Shown here one piece after another: positions 43,468-52,876 of a DNA stretch of 64,000 nt (its first letter is position 1; every line of letters starts with the position of its first letter). The DNA lies in assembly GCA_937139155.1 (NCBI GenBank), contig CAKZPI010000043.1, positions 103,626 to 167,625 on the forward strand, written 5' to 3'. The translations under genes were made by a program, and so were the position numbers. The notes under the pieces are model-generated. The model had not been told where the DNA came from. It saw only the letters and a list, made by a program, of their open reading frames with translations, and searched no databases. This DNA is from an uncultured Flavobacteriales bacterium (GTDB lineage Bacteria > Bacteroidota > Bacteroidia > Flavobacteriales > JBLHRE01).

Positions 43468-43719
43468 ATGGCAAACCATAAGTCGGCATTAAAAAGAATA
43501 CGTAGTACAGAAGTGCGCCGCATGCGCAATAGCTACTACCACAAGACAGCAAGAAATGCAGTTCGTAAACTGCGTTCTTTGACTGATAAGCAAGAAGCTC
43601 AGGACATGTTTCCTAAGGTGGCTTCCATGCTTGATAAACTTGCGAAAAAGAACGTGATTCACGCAAACAAAGCGTCGAATCTAAAGTCTAAATTGCAGCG
43701 TCACATAAACGCTATCTAA
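43468..43719 (+). CDS. rpsT: 30S ribosomal protein S20
   Basis: The 83-residue ribosomal protein is helical and very basic, beginning [20 protein letters not shown], the family's (A)NxKSAxKRxR start, and ending with a KAxRxKSxLxxxI-like helix ([16 protein letters not shown]). S20 binds the 5' domain and helix 44 of 16S rRNA. It lies 18 bases after tRNA-Glu and is followed by a strong terminator, so the tRNA and rpsT may share one transcript from the TACATTTG promoter. Confidence 0.97.
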   Translation: MANHKSALKRIRSTEVRRMRNSYYHKTARNAVRKLRSLTDKQEAQDMFPKVASMLDKLAKKNVIHANKASNLKSKLQRHINAI

Positions 43720-43744
43720 GTTTAGCAAGACTGAAAATATTGAA

Positions 43745-43775
43745 AAGCCTTCCAAAAATGGAGGGCTTTTTTTAT
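43745..43775 (+). terminator. Rho-independent terminator after rpsT
   Basis: AGCCTTCC and GGAGGGCT pair around an A-rich loop, followed by seven T. Confidence 0.85.
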
Positions 43776-43784
43776 TTTTAGCCC

Positions 43785-44489
43785 ATGCGAACCACCTACT
43801 CCCCCCAACAAAGCATTAAAACCTGGGCCGAAGATGATCGGCCTAGAGAGAAACTTTTGCTCAAAGGAGCATCAGCGCTTTCAAATGCAGAAATACTTGC
43901 CATCCTTTTAGGCTCTGGATCTCGAGATGAATCAGCCATTGGACTGGCCCGAAGAATTCTCAATGAGTCTAAAAACTCCCTCCGTGATTTTTCGCGATTG
44001 AACACTTCAGACCTTATGAAATTTAAAGGGGTGGGTCCTTCAAAAGCCACCCAGGTGGCCGCCGCCCTTGAACTAGGAAAACGGATCCGAGCCTCGGTGC
44101 CAAACCGGGTTCAAATCAAAAGCTCGGTAGATGTGCACAACCTGGTTTCTGATGAATTGGCTGCCCTGAATCATGAGGTGTTTTGGGTCCTTTACCTGAA
44201 CAACGCCAACCACGTTCTGAAGCGGGAAGAGGTTTCAAGAGGTGGCATTTCCGGTACTGTGGTTGACGTACGGATCATTTTTAAACGGGCCATCGACCTC
44301 CTTGCCGTAAGTGTGATTTTCATCCATAATCACCCTTCCGGAAACCTGAATCCTTCTCAGAATGATAAAGAAGTTACCAAGAGAGCCGTTGAAGCTGGGA
44401 AATTCTTAGACATTCGACTCTTAGATCACCTTATTGTAAGCGATAAGGGCTATTTTAGCTTCGCAGATGAAGGATTGCTTACTACATGA
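43785..44489 (+). CDS. radC: RadC family protein (JAB/MPN domain)
   Basis: A 234-residue protein with an N-terminal helix-hairpin-helix-like part (LRDFSRLNTSDLMKFKGVGPSKATQVAAALELGKRI, about 67-103) and a C-terminal JAB/MPN domain with the metal motif H181-N-H183-P-S-G then D194 (HNHPSGNLNPSQND). The name RadC came from a DNA-repair assignment since withdrawn; the actual role is unknown. All JAB ligands are present. Its stop overlaps the next start (ATGA-type, 4 bases), opening a chain of coupled genes. Confidence 0.95.
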   Translation: MRTTYSPQQSIKTWAEDDRPREKLLLKGASALSNAEILAILLGSGSRDESAIGLARRILNESKNSLRDFSRLNTSDLMKFKGVGPSKATQVAAALELGKRIRASVPNRVQIKSSVDVHNLVSDELAALNHEVFWVLYLNNANHVLKREEVSRGGISGTVVDVRIIFKRAIDLLAVSVIFIHNHPSGNLNPSQNDKEVTKRAVEAGKFLDIRLLDHLIVSDKGYFSFADEGLLTT

Positions 44490-45790
44490 TTCTAATTTAC
44501 TCTCATAAACTAAGTTCTAGATTAAAATTCACCTTCCGTCAGATTTTTCAAGAAATCCTAGGAATGTCAATTCGGTTTACCACCGACCCGGAGGAATTTA
44601 AAGCCTATATCGGTGGGAAGCTATCGTATTCACACGAGGCCATTGAAGATGAACTCTTCTTTCAAGCCCGTGACCTCCTTTTTGAGAAAGGCATTCACAA
44701 CCGTGAAATTCATCCAGAATATTTCGGAGAAACCCTTGGGTTCTTTAAAGTTTCTAAACGATCGGTCTTTCCGTTTGACCCTTTTGCAGCGAGCTTCTAC
44801 CTCTTGAGCAGGTATGAAGAGTATCTTCCTTTTAAACCCGATGAACATGGCAGGTTTCCTTTCCGCGAAAGCGTATTGGGAAAAGCTGATTTCATTCAAA
44901 AACCCTGGGTTGAAATCTGGGCCCTTGAAGTGGCTGAATTATTAAAGAAAAAATTCCCCAACCTTGAGTTTCCTACTAGAGAATTCAAGGCATTGTCTAC
45001 CATAGACGTAGATCAAGCCTATGCCTTTAAGCATAAAGGAATGTTGAGGAGCTTTGGAACCTTTGGAAGGCAGGTTTTCATGGGTAATTTTGGAGGAATC
45101 ATTGACCAAGCTAAGGTTTGGTTGAATCTAAAACAAGACCCCTTTGATACGTTTAATGAAGCCATTTCCCTTCATAGGCATCATAAAATTCCTTGCAAGT
45201 TCTTCTTTCTTGTAGGCGATTATGGAGTTTATGACCAAAGCATTGCCTATTCACATCCCAAGTTTCGGCTTGCCATTAAGCATATATCCGATTATGTTGA
45301 AATTGGTCTCCACCCAAGCTATCGGGCCGATGCTCATCAAGGAAGAATTAGGGGTGAGAAAAAAAGGTTGGAAGAAATCATTCACAGAGAAATATATCAA
45401 ACCAGGCATCATTTTCTTAGAATAAAGCTACCTGAAACCTACCGTGTATTGGCAGACCTAGGAATTAAGGAAGATTATTCCATGGGTTTTGCCGGCCATC
45501 CAGGGTTTAGATCGGGGACCTCAACCCCTTATTATTTCTATGATTTGCCTTATGAAACTACTTCGCAAATAAAGGTTCACCCCTTCGCCTTGATGGATGT
45601 TTCATTGAGAGGATACCTGAACTTGAGTCCGGAGGAGGCCATGGAAACCGTGGAAAAGCTAATTGATGAGGTTAAAAAAGTAGGAGGCACCTTCACCAGC
45701 ATTTGGCACAATAATTCAATCTCAGATTATGGAGAATGGGAAGGCTGGAAAAAAGTATTTGTTCACCAGTTGGAAAAAATGAGTTCATGA
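44486..45790 (+). CDS. Polysaccharide deacetylase family protein
   Basis: A 434-residue protein. The C-terminal two thirds has the NodB-type fold marks: STIDVDQAYAFKHKGM (the D pair), EIGLHPSYRA (the HxxxS/T metal motif), DYSMGFAGHPGFRSGTSTPYYFYDL and FTSIWHNNSISDYG at the end. The first 150 residues are an N-terminal domain seen in Bacteroidota members of this group. There is no signal peptide, so a cytoplasmic role in cell-surface sugar or lipid-linked precursor processing is possible. The start overlaps radC and the end overlaps the FemAB-like gene. Confidence 0.88.
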   Translation: MILIYSHKLSSRLKFTFRQIFQEILGMSIRFTTDPEEFKAYIGGKLSYSHEAIEDELFFQARDLLFEKGIHNREIHPEYFGETLGFFKVSKRSVFPFDPFAASFYLLSRYEEYLPFKPDEHGRFPFRESVLGKADFIQKPWVEIWALEVAELLKKKFPNLEFPTREFKALSTIDVDQAYAFKHKGMLRSFGTFGRQVFMGNFGGIIDQAKVWLNLKQDPFDTFNEAISLHRHHKIPCKFFFLVGDYGVYDQSIAYSHPKFRLAIKHISDYVEIGLHPSYRADAHQGRIRGEKKRLEEIIHREIYQTRHHFLRIKLPETYRVLADLGIKEDYSMGFAGHPGFRSGTSTPYYFYDLPYETTSQIKVHPFALMDVSLRGYLNLSPEEAMETVEKLIDEVKKVGGTFTSIWHNNSISDYGEWEGWKKVFVHQLEKMSS

Positions 45791-46704
45791 AATTAATTCA
45801 AAGGGATGATATTGACGACCAGGCCTGGAACCGTTGCATTCGAAAGTCTTCTATTTCTTTGCCCTATGCACAAACCTGGTATCTGGATGTTGTGGCCCAT
45901 GAATGGGATGGATTGGTTTTGGGAAATTATCAGGCCGTAATGCCCGTTCCGCGCAAGCGTAAGTTTGGAATTGATTATTCGTATCCTCCCTTTTTCGCCC
46001 AACAACTTGGGGTATTTGCCCCGGGTCATATTGACGAAGAATTAATGGAGGCTTTTTTCCGGGCTGTGCCGAAGGATTTCTCTTTGTTTCAACAATATTT
46101 CAATGCTCAGAACCCGATGAGTAGCCATCCGGGTGTACTGACCCGAAGGCAGAATTTGGTGGTTCCCCTTTGCGGGAATCAAGACCAACAAAGGAAGTCT
46201 TTTAGCTCTCAAACCAAACGTAACCTTAAAACAGCAAAGAAATTTGGCTTAGAACTCATGCGAAACCAAGAGCCTAAGTCATTGATTGAGCTTTTTAAGG
46301 CCAATAAAGGTGGGGAAATTGGCGAGCTCTCTGAACTGGATTTTAAGATTTTAGAGCAGCTCATGTATGTTGCCATTTACCATAGGCAAGCTGAAATCTG
46401 GGCCGTTTACGATGAGCGAAATTCTCACATTGCCGGAGCGGGGTTTTTGGTATTCGGAAATCGGGTGATTATGCTGGTTTCAGCCTCCAACCAGGAAGGA
46501 AGAGAAATGGGCGCCATGACCCTTTTGATTGATGAGGTCATGAAGCAAAGTCAGGGCTATATGGAGCGCTTTGATTTTGAGGGCTCAGCCCTACCAGGAT
46601 TGGAAAGATTCTACAAAGGTTTCGGTGCCAAGGAAGAAATATATCACCTACTTGAGATAAACAAACTTCCGAAATTGATTCAATGGTTTAAGGATAAGCT
46701 TTGA
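45787..46704 (+). CDS. FemAB-like GNAT acyltransferase
   Basis: A 305-residue protein of the FemAB/GNAT (acetyltransf_6) group. Marks are LRRRQNLVVPL-type strand TRRQNLVVPL, then the charged helix SSQTKRNLKTAKKFGLEL, which in this family binds the acceptor, and FEGSALPGLERFYKGFGAKEE, the acyl-CoA-binding end. Members add amino acids to peptidoglycan precursors or acylate sugars. The ATG at 45787 overlaps the stop of the deacetylase gene (ATGA), and the pairing suggests joint work on an envelope polysaccharide. An upstream ATG at 45736 would lie within the previous gene. Confidence 0.85.
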   Translation: MKLIQRDDIDDQAWNRCIRKSSISLPYAQTWYLDVVAHEWDGLVLGNYQAVMPVPRKRKFGIDYSYPPFFAQQLGVFAPGHIDEELMEAFFRAVPKDFSLFQQYFNAQNPMSSHPGVLTRRQNLVVPLCGNQDQQRKSFSSQTKRNLKTAKKFGLELMRNQEPKSLIELFKANKGGEIGELSELDFKILEQLMYVAIYHRQAEIWAVYDERNSHIAGAGFLVFGNRVIMLVSASNQEGREMGAMTLLIDEVMKQSQGYMERFDFEGSALPGLERFYKGFGAKEEIYHLLEINKLPKLIQWFKDKL

Positions 46705-46749
46705 TGCTTTTTATTGGGTAGGTTTCTTGGAGGCTTCCCGATTAACCCT

Positions 46750-46821
46750 ATGAGTATTATCATTGAAAATCAATTTGATAATGAGCAACTTACCCGCGAT
46801 ACTCACGTTTATTCATTATGA
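46750..46821 (+). other. Possible 23-codon ORF coupled to the next gene
   Basis: An ATG at 46750 opens 23 codons (MSIIIENQFDNEQLTRDTHV then YSL) whose TGA overlaps the ATG of the membrane-protein gene at 46818 in an ATGA junction. It could be a leader peptide or the residue of a longer gene. The composition is not hydrophobic. Confidence 0.3.
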
Positions 46822-47255
46822 GCGAATTGGCCAAGATTTTATCCATTTGCGGCATGAGCGGACTCAAATTCATTACGGGTCCGGTGATGGCCATTGAAAC
46901 CTATGAATTTGGGTTTTGGCTGAGCTTTATTTTGTGTAGCATCGGAGGCGTTGCAGGGGTTTTCTTATTTGTAACCCTAAGTGAGCGTATTTTAAAATTG
47001 TTTAGAAGGCTATTTGTTCGAGACCAAAGGGTGAGGAAAGTTTTTACTTGGAAGAATAAACTCATTGTTCGAACGGTTCGAAGATTTGGTCTTACGGGCC
47101 TAGCCTTTATTACACCCTTGCTTCTTTCAATTCCGCTTGGCTCCTTCTTGGCGGTTCGGTATTTTCACAACCGAAAACAAATTTTAACCTATTATTCCAT
47201 TTCCGTGATTGGCTGGTCTGGATGCCTTTCGGCGATTCTGTATTTCATTATATGA
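46818..47255 (+). CDS. Small three-helix membrane protein
   Basis: A 145-residue protein with hydrophobic helices at about 33-58, 90-116 and 121-144. A basic cytoplasmic loop (ERILKLFRRLFVRDQRVRKVFTWKNKLIVRTVRRFG) joins the first two. The segment LTGLAFITPLLLSIPLGSFLAVRYF resembles the re-entrant PxxSIP-type part of small export-protein families, but I cannot name one. It begins at the ATGA junction with a possible micro-ORF and ends overlapping the phosphatase gene start by four bases, so it belongs to this coupled gene chain. Confidence 0.6.
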   Translation: MSELAKILSICGMSGLKFITGPVMAIETYEFGFWLSFILCSIGGVAGVFLFVTLSERILKLFRRLFVRDQRVRKVFTWKNKLIVRTVRRFGLTGLAFITPLLLSIPLGSFLAVRYFHNRKQILTYYSISVIGWSGCLSAILYFII

Positions 47256-47956
47256 AGAAGTTTAAAACCCTATTCTTTGATTTAGACCATACCCTATGGG
47301 ATTTTGAATCAAACGCAAGAGAGACCATTTCTGAACTTTTTACAAACCATAAAATCACCCATCGGCATGGAATTGATTTGGAGGAATTCCTGGCTGAATA
47401 CCATTTGGTGAATCAAGATTTATGGTCAAGGTATAGAAGGGGCTTGATTTCGGCGAAAAGCCTAAGGTCTGAACGGTTCAAGAGGGCTTTTTCAAAACTG
47501 GGTCAAGTACCCCTTGGCACCACCAAATTATTTGGAGATGAGTACATGGAGATTTGCCCAAGGAAACCCCATGTTTTTCCAGGGGCCCACGAAGCCCTGG
47601 CTGAACTGTCTAAGGAATTCCCCTTGTATTTGGTTACCAACGGATTTGAAAAAACTCAGGAAATCAAACTTGCTGCCTCAGGGCTAGGCGTTCATTTTCA
47701 AGAAATGGTCACCTCTGACCGAACAGGGGTAAAGAAGCCCCATCCATTCATCTTTGAGTTCACCTTAAAGAGGGCAGGGGTTAGGCCTCACGAAGCCTTA
47801 ATGATTGGAGATGACCTAGAAGCCGATGTAATAGGAGCCCAGAAAGCCGGACTGGAAGCCATCTATTTTAATCCCGCCAAAGCGGAAACCCAACATACGG
47901 CAAATCATGAGGTACATGAACTAAGTCAGATCCTAGACTTTCTAAAAAGGTCTTAA
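47252..47956 (+). CDS. YjjG family noncanonical pyrimidine nucleotidase (HAD)
   Basis: A HAD-superfamily phosphatase of 234 residues. Motif I is FFDLDHTLWDFE (D9 and D11), motif II is LVTNGFEKTQ, motif III is GVKKPHPFIFE and motif IV is MIGDDLEADVIGAQKAGLEAIYFNP. The tryptophan-containing start DLDHTLWDFE is typical of the YjjG/house-cleaning nucleotidase group, which removes noncanonical pyrimidine monophosphates. The ATG at 47252 overlaps the previous stop; an alternative at 47222 would lie inside that gene. It converges with psd, 13 bases apart. Confidence 0.9.
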   Translation: MKKFKTLFFDLDHTLWDFESNARETISELFTNHKITHRHGIDLEEFLAEYHLVNQDLWSRYRRGLISAKSLRSERFKRAFSKLGQVPLGTTKLFGDEYMEICPRKPHVFPGAHEALAELSKEFPLYLVTNGFEKTQEIKLAASGLGVHFQEMVTSDRTGVKKPHPFIFEFTLKRAGVRPHEALMIGDDLEADVIGAQKAGLEAIYFNPAKAETQHTANHEVHELSQILDFLKRS

Positions 47957-47969
47957 ACCCGGAAAGAAT

Positions 47970-48626
47970 TTATTTGAAACGGGCCAATTCAGTAATACCA
48001 CCTTTCACAACTTGATCAGGCTTCACTAAGATTTCAGCGTCTAAGGGCACGAAAATGTCTACCCTTGAACCAAATTTTATGAATCCACATTCAGCGCCTT
48101 GAGTGGCTTGATCACCTTCTTTTGCGTAATTCACAATTCTACGAGCTACCGCACCAGCAATTTGCCTGTGAAGAATGGGACCTGCCTTTTCATGATCAAC
48201 CACCACAGTAGTTCTTTCGTTTTCTTCCGAAGATTTAGGGTGCCAAGCCACCAAGAATTTCCCTGGGTGGTATTTGCTGAAAACCACCTTTCCTGAAACT
48301 GGGTATCGGTTCACATGCACATTAAGAGGCGACATAAATACAGAAATCTGCCTCACCTTCTTTTTCAGGAATTCTTTCTCTTCCGTTTCTTCAATCACCA
48401 CAACTTTACCGTCGGCCGGACAAAGCACAATGTCTTCTTTGGGGTCAATATTCCTTTTAGGATGCCTGAAGAATTGAAGCACCAAAAGGTAAAGAACCAT
48501 AGCTGCACCAATGATGCTATACTGCAACCAGAGGATGCTGATGGTTTGAGTGATTAAATAAATCAAGGCCACTAGAACCACTAGGGCGATGAACAAAATA
48601 TTTCTTCCTTCTTTATGAATGGTCAT
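47970..48626 (-). CDS. psd: Phosphatidylserine decarboxylase proenzyme (short type)
   Basis: A 218-residue decarboxylase that makes phosphatidylethanolamine from phosphatidylserine. Two membrane helices (about 8-26 and 30-47) precede the catalytic part. The self-cleavage site is FGSR in ECGFIKFGSRVDIFVP; cleavage before Ser would create the pyruvoyl group. HVNRYPVSG and YHPGKF are other family motifs. The short form with GSR is usual in Bacteroidota. The start overlaps cdsA by 4 bases, so CDP-diacylglycerol synthesis and PE formation are encoded together. Confidence 0.93.
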   Translation of the reverse strand: MTIHKEGRNILFIALVVLVALIYLITQTISILWLQYSIIGAAMVLYLLVLQFFRHPKRNIDPKEDIVLCPADGKVVVIEETEEKEFLKKKVRQISVFMSPLNVHVNRYPVSGKVVFSKYHPGKFLVAWHPKSSEENERTTVVVDHEKAGPILHRQIAGAVARRIVNYAKEGDQATQGAECGFIKFGSRVDIFVPLDAEILVKPDQVVKGGITELARFK

Positions 48627-49393
48627 TTTATAAAAGCTAAAACGGTGTAGTAAACCGGTATTACAAATAAAAAGCTGTCAATTCTATCTAAGATTCCTCC
48701 GTGTCCGGGAAGAATGTTTCCGCTGTCTTTGACCCCAAGGTCACGTTTAATGCTAGATTCAAACAAATCACCTAGGGTGCTAAACAAGCTAGCAAGTCCG
48801 CCCATGATCCACCAGAAGTTTTGCTGGTAGTAATGATCAAGGAAAACACCCAGGGCTACCGTGATTAGAAATCCTCCTGCAAATCCTTCCCAGGTTTTTC
48901 CAGGAGAAATTCTGGGGTGCAATTTATGCTTACCAAAAGTTTTCCCAGATAGGTATGCAAAGGTATCATTGATCCAGATGAATAAAAAGGCGGGGAGCAA
49001 GGTTAATCCGTCTGCTACATGTTCGTAGTTTTTGGTGAGAATCAGGGCCAGTAGAGTAGGAAGCCCAATGTAAATCCAACCTCCAATTCCGCTCAAAAGT
49101 CTTCTTCCTCCAACCTTAATAAAAACGGACCAAGAGCCAACCAAAATCACAAATACCGGAAGGAGAGGAATGAAGTCGGGCCGAATCCATGTCACCAGAA
49201 TGCTCAGGGCCAGACTAATCATTAATGGGAACTTAAAGGCTCCTAAATCTACCATGTTTCCGTATTCCCAAAAGGCAATTAAACCAAAGGCAAGCATGAG
49301 TAGAGCCACGCCGTTAACCCCAAAGTATATGGCTAAGAAAATACTTAATACATAAACAAGGCCGGTTATGGCCCGGGTGAGGAGTTCTTTCAT
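48623..49393 (-). CDS. cdsA: Phosphatidate cytidylyltransferase
   Basis: Integral membrane enzyme of 256 residues with about seven helices that makes CDP-diacylglycerol from phosphatidic acid and CTP. The family signature is intact near the C-terminus: SxxKRxxxxKDxGxxxPGHGGxxDRxD appears as SSIKRDLGVKDSGNILPGHGGILDRIDS. FLFIWINDTFAYLSGKTFGKHKL and ISPGKTWEGFAGG are further motifs. It overlaps psd and the DUF2007 gene by four bases on each side, within the six-gene operon started by rsfS. Confidence 0.96.
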   Translation of the reverse strand: MKELLTRAITGLVYVLSIFLAIYFGVNGVALLMLAFGLIAFWEYGNMVDLGAFKFPLMISLALSILVTWIRPDFIPLLPVFVILVGSWSVFIKVGGRRLLSGIGGWIYIGLPTLLALILTKNYEHVADGLTLLPAFLFIWINDTFAYLSGKTFGKHKLHPRISPGKTWEGFAGGFLITVALGVFLDHYYQQNFWWIMGGLASLFSTLGDLFESSIKRDLGVKDSGNILPGHGGILDRIDSFLFVIPVYYTVLAFIK

Positions 49394-49599
49394 AAACTAG
49401 ACTCTAGGATGATTTCTCGTGCTCTGCCTTGAAATTCGGCTGGAACCTCAATTTGGGCCTGCCCGAAATTATAGGAGGAGTCACGTTTGGAAATGTCTCG
49501 TACCGGAATTCCTGCTCCCTCAAGTAGTCCCTTGGCAAGTACAATTTTGTAGGCTTCAGGATGTTTGAAGACCACCACCCAATTAGAGGATTGATTCAT
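49390..49599 (-). CDS. DUF2007 domain protein
   Basis: A 69-residue protein with the DUF2007 pattern: WVVVFKHPEAYKIVLAKGLLEGAGIPVRDISKRDSSYNFGQAQIEVP, a small beta-alpha-beta fold called putative signal-transducing protein, of unknown role. The family often precedes membrane-lipid genes in Bacteroidota. The ATG at 49599 is preferred; one at 49617 lies deeper inside the LUD gene. It overlaps both neighbours and is part of the operon. Confidence 0.8.
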   Translation of the reverse strand: MNQSSNWVVVFKHPEAYKIVLAKGLLEGAGIPVRDISKRDSSYNFGQAQIEVPAEFQGRAREIILESSL

Positions 49600-50233
49600 T
49601 TTCAAGTAAGAATACAAAAAGTTCTTGAGGTCCGTGTCCTCCAGTTTCCAAAACAGAATTAGGGTCTATTTGTTGAGGACGAGGGTTTAGCCGGCTCAGT
49701 GAATGGGGCTTTCTCTCTCCATACTTTGCCTCCATTCTCATCATGGCCTCCTCTTCATTTTTGCAAATTTGGTCAATGAAGGCAACCACCAATTGAACAT
49801 CTGGGCAGGCTTTTAACTGGCGGCTTTTATCAACCCTAGATGACATAAGCACTTGACCCGTATCGGCCATTAGAAATTCACAAGGGGTTAAGGTAGCTTG
49901 GCATTCACTCAGGCCAAGAAGGTCTCTACTGGGCAAGCCTGCTTGGTTAAGCACCTTGACAAGTTTTTCATCGGTACAAAAAACAAAGCGCCAATTTCCT
50001 TCTTGAAAGAGGAGTTGAAGCTCTGAAATTAGTTCAGATTTATCAAAACAATAGGCAAAGTTACCCCCAGCCCCGGTAAAGGATTTAGCAAAAAGTACGT
50101 CCAGCGCATCTTGCTGGACGTTTTCTTTTTTGGTTTCCTCGGGCTTAGTTTCTTCCTTTTCAGATTCGCCAAATAAAATGGCTTTCTTCAAACGGAAGAG
50201 AAATCCTCCTTTCTCCTTTTCTTCGCTCATCAA
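49583..50233 (-). CDS. LUD (LutC/YkgG) domain protein
   Basis: A 216-residue protein. A charged N-terminal 40 residues (KKEETKPEETKKENVQQ) leads into an LUD domain with FTGAGGNFAYCFDKSE, SECQATLTPCEFLMADTGQVLMSSR and the ending GGHGPQELFVFLLEN, the family's GxHGPxxLxVxLL. LutC-like proteins take part in lactate use in other bacteria, but lutA and lutB are not near, so that function is unlikely here. In Bacteroidota it often sits next to ftsH, as it does here. Confidence 0.85.
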   Translation of the reverse strand: MMSEEKEKGGFLFRLKKAILFGESEKEETKPEETKKENVQQDALDVLFAKSFTGAGGNFAYCFDKSELISELQLLFQEGNWRFVFCTDEKLVKVLNQAGLPSRDLLGLSECQATLTPCEFLMADTGQVLMSSRVDKSRQLKACPDVQLVVAFIDQICKNEEEAMMRMEAKYGERKPHSLSRLNPRPQQIDPNSVLETGGHGPQELFVFLLENESIL

Positions 50234-50252
50234 AAATCTAAGATATAGAGTC

Positions 50253-52421
50253 TTAGGCCGAAGTTATTTCTTTTTTACCAGACTCTTCAGCGTTTCCACC
50301 TGAGTTCTGATCTGAATCTGAGGCTTTCTTTGATTTTTTATCCCTTTTCTTGTCCGATTTTTCGCTTTCTGAATTTTCGGAATTCACCTCTTTTTGATCC
50401 GCTTTGGCCTTCTCTGTTTTTTTCTCTTCAACTTCCTCTTCGCGGGTCCATTTACGTTTCCCAAAGATATTCTCAAGGCTTTCCTTAAAGATTACCTCAT
50501 TGTCAAGCAATTCATGGGCGAGCTTAGAAAGCAATTCTTTATTTTCAGTAAGAATTTTCTTGGCTCTTTTGTATTGGTCTTCAATCAGGGCCTTAACCTC
50601 TTCATCAATTATTTGAGCAGTTTTTTCAGAATAGGGTTTGGTAAAGCCCATTTCATTTCTACCTGAAGAGTCATAATAGGAAAGGTTTCCAACTCTTTCG
50701 TTCAAGCCGTAAACGGTAATCATTGAGTAGGCCTGCTTGGTTACTTTTTCAAGATCGCTAAGGGCTCCGGTAGAAACCTTGCCAAAAATCACCTCTTCAG
50801 CGGCCCTTCCGCCCAAAGCGGCACAGATTTCATCAAGCATCTGCTCTTTGGTGGTAATTTGCCTTTCTTCGGGTAAATACCAGGCGGCCCCTAAGCTTCT
50901 ACCTCTAGGCACAATGGTAACCTTAACAAGAGGAGCGGCATGTTCAACCAACCAGCTCACCGTTGCGTGGCCAGCCTCGTGGTAGGCTATGGTTTGCTTT
51001 TCTTGCTTGGTGATGATTTTGTTTTTCTTTTCAAGTCCGCCAATAATTCTGTCTACTGCATCTAGAAAGTCTTGACGTCCTACCGCCTTCTTGTCTTTAC
51101 GAGCTGCAATTAGAGCAGATTCATTACAAACATTGGCAATGTCTGCACCAGAGAATCCTGGGGTTTGCTTGGCTAGGAAAGAAACATCCATTCCTTTTTC
51201 AAGCTTGATGGGTCTAAGGTGAACCTTGAAAATTTCTTCCCTTTCTTTTAGGTCAGGAAGGTCTACATAGATTTGACGGTCAAAACGCCCGGCTCTCATT
51301 AGAGCTCGGTCAAGAATATCGGGGCGGTTGGTAGCGGCAACCACAATTACGTGGGCATCTGAGCTAAAACCATCCATTTCGGTAAGCAATTGATTCAGGG
51401 TGTTTTCCCTTTCATCATTGGCCCCGGTCATGGCGTTTTTACCACGAGCTCTACCAATGGCATCAATTTCATCAATGAAAATAATGGCCGGAGCTTTTTC
51501 TTTGGCTTGCTTAAATAGGTCTCGAACCCTAGAGGCTCCAACCCCAACAAACATTTCCACAAAATCAGACCCCGAAAGTGAGAAGAATGGAACTTGGGCT
51601 TCACCGGCAACAGCTTTTGCCAATAGGGTTTTACCCGTTCCGGGAGGTCCGATTAAAAGGGCTCCTCTTGGTATTTTCCCACCAAGTGAGGTGTATTTTT
51701 CAGGATTTTTAAGGAAGCTAACCACTTCTTCTACCTCCTCCTTGGCGCCTTCTAAACCGGCAACATCTTTAAAGGTAACCTTGACATTGGTGTTTTTATC
51801 AAAAAGCGTGGCTTTTGATTTTCCGATGTTGAAGATTTGTCCCCCTGGACCTGCATTTCCACTCATTCTGCGCATGATGAAAATCCAAATACCAATCATG
51901 ATCAGCAACGGGAATATCCAAGACAGGATATCTCCCCAAAAATCTTTCTTGATCACGTATTCAACGCTAACCTTCTCTTGGGGTGAGAACCCTTCCTGGG
52001 CTTCTTGTAATTTATCTTCAAAGCTGGTTACATCCCCAATATTAAAGGCATAATGCGGACCCGGGTTTCGGCCGCCACCAAAAGTTTGGTTCCGTACTTC
52101 CTTGTGTTTTTCTTTAGAAAGGGCGTCTTCTTTAATGAAGACTTGAGCCACTTCCTTATTGATGACAACAATTTTTTCAACTTCCTGCTCAGCAAGGTAA
52201 TCTCTAGAAAAGGTTTGCCAGTTTGTAGTCTTGATGTTTGTATTCAAGCCGCTAAAAAGCTGTAGGCCTAAAATTACACAGAGGATAACGGCATAAATCC
52301 AATAGAAGTTGAATTTCTTTGGATCCTTACCACCTCCCGGACCTTGAGCCCCTTGTTTATTGCCTTGTTTCAGGCGGTCAATTGGCTTCTTAGGGTTTGA
52401 ATTATTTTCTTTCTTCGCCAT
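50253..52421 (-). CDS. ftsH: ATP-dependent zinc metalloprotease FtsH
   Basis: Membrane-anchored AAA+ protease of 722 residues that degrades misfolded membrane proteins and regulatory proteins. Two helices (about 41-58 and 155-180) bracket a periplasmic domain. Walker A is GPPGTGKT from residue 258 and Walker B is [11 protein letters not shown], with an SRH region ([18 protein letters not shown]). The zinc site is H481-E482-A-G-H485. The last 60 residues are a charged KE-rich tail. The ATG at 52421 was chosen over a TTG at 52427. It begins 6 bases after the rsfS stop. Confidence 0.97.
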   Translation of the reverse strand: MAKKENNSNPKKPIDRLKQGNKQGAQGPGGGKDPKKFNFYWIYAVILCVILGLQLFSGLNTNIKTTNWQTFSRDYLAEQEVEKIVVINKEVAQVFIKEDALSKEKHKEVRNQTFGGGRNPGPHYAFNIGDVTSFEDKLQEAQEGFSPQEKVSVEYVIKKDFWGDILSWIFPLLIMIGIWIFIMRRMSGNAGPGGQIFNIGKSKATLFDKNTNVKVTFKDVAGLEGAKEEVEEVVSFLKNPEKYTSLGGKIPRGALLIGPPGTGKTLLAKAVAGEAQVPFFSLSGSDFVEMFVGVGASRVRDLFKQAKEKAPAIIFIDEIDAIGRARGKNAMTGANDERENTLNQLLTEMDGFSSDAHVIVVAATNRPDILDRALMRAGRFDRQIYVDLPDLKEREEIFKVHLRPIKLEKGMDVSFLAKQTPGFSGADIANVCNESALIAARKDKKAVGRQDFLDAVDRIIGGLEKKNKIITKQEKQTIAYHEAGHATVSWLVEHAAPLVKVTIVPRGRSLGAAWYLPEERQITTKEQMLDEICAALGGRAAEEVIFGKVSTGALSDLEKVTKQAYSMITVYGLNERVGNLSYYDSSGRNEMGFTKPYSEKTAQIIDEEVKALIEDQYKRAKKILTENKELLSKLAHELLDNEVIFKESLENIFGKRKWTREEEVEEKKTEKAKADQKEVNSENSESEKSDKKRDKKSKKASDSDQNSGGNAEESGKKEITSA

Positions 52422-52427
52422 GTTCAA

Positions 52428-52805
52428 TTAATAAATCGATTCAATTTGTTCAACAACCGCGTCGCCCCATAACTTCTCAATTTCATAATGCGCTCGGAAC
52501 GGCTTTTGAAACACATGCACAACCACGTTCACATAATCCAGTAAGACCCATTCAAGATTGTCTAGACCTTCTTTATGCCAAACCTTATCACCTGTAGTTT
52601 CAAGCACAACTTCCTCAATTGAGTCAGCAATGGCCCGAACTTGAGTATTTGAATTTGCATGACAGATGATGAAATAATCACAAACTGAATTGTCTATTTT
52701 TCGAAGATCAAGTTTGGTGATTTCCAGGGCTTTCTTTGACTCCATTCCGTCAATGGCAGCCTTTACCAGGTTTTGAATATGCTTTTCTCGTGAAGTATCA
52801 CTCAT
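52428..52805 (-). CDS. rsfS: Ribosomal silencing factor RsfS
   Basis: A 125-residue protein of the RsfS/Iojap family, which binds uL14 and blocks subunit joining in stationary phase. Motifs include DLRKIDNSVCDYFIICHANSNTQVRAIADSI, KEGLDNLEWVLLDYVNVVVHVFQ and YEIEKLWGDA, all in the usual places. It is the first gene of an operon running through ftsH to psd; a -7 element lies just upstream. Confidence 0.96.
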   Translation of the reverse strand: MSDTSREKHIQNLVKAAIDGMESKKALEITKLDLRKIDNSVCDYFIICHANSNTQVRAIADSIEEVVLETTGDKVWHKEGLDNLEWVLLDYVNVVVHVFQKPFRAHYEIEKLWGDAVVEQIESIY

Positions 52806-52825
52806 TCAATGCTATTTTTGTAGGG

Positions 52826-52833
52826 CAAAAGTA
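52826..52833 (-). promoter_or_regulatory. -7 promoter element of the rsfS-ftsH operon
   Basis: On the minus strand TACTTTTG matches TANNTTTG, 20 bases before the rsfS ATG. Confidence 0.55.
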
Positions 52834-52876
52834 ATCTTTTAGCCTCGGAATATCAGTCTAAATCTCCACAATCCTT

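Noticed and set aside
49583..50233. Part of a lactate utilisation operon
   Set aside because: LUD domain is clear but no lutA or lutB genes are near; neighbours are ftsH and lipid synthesis genes.
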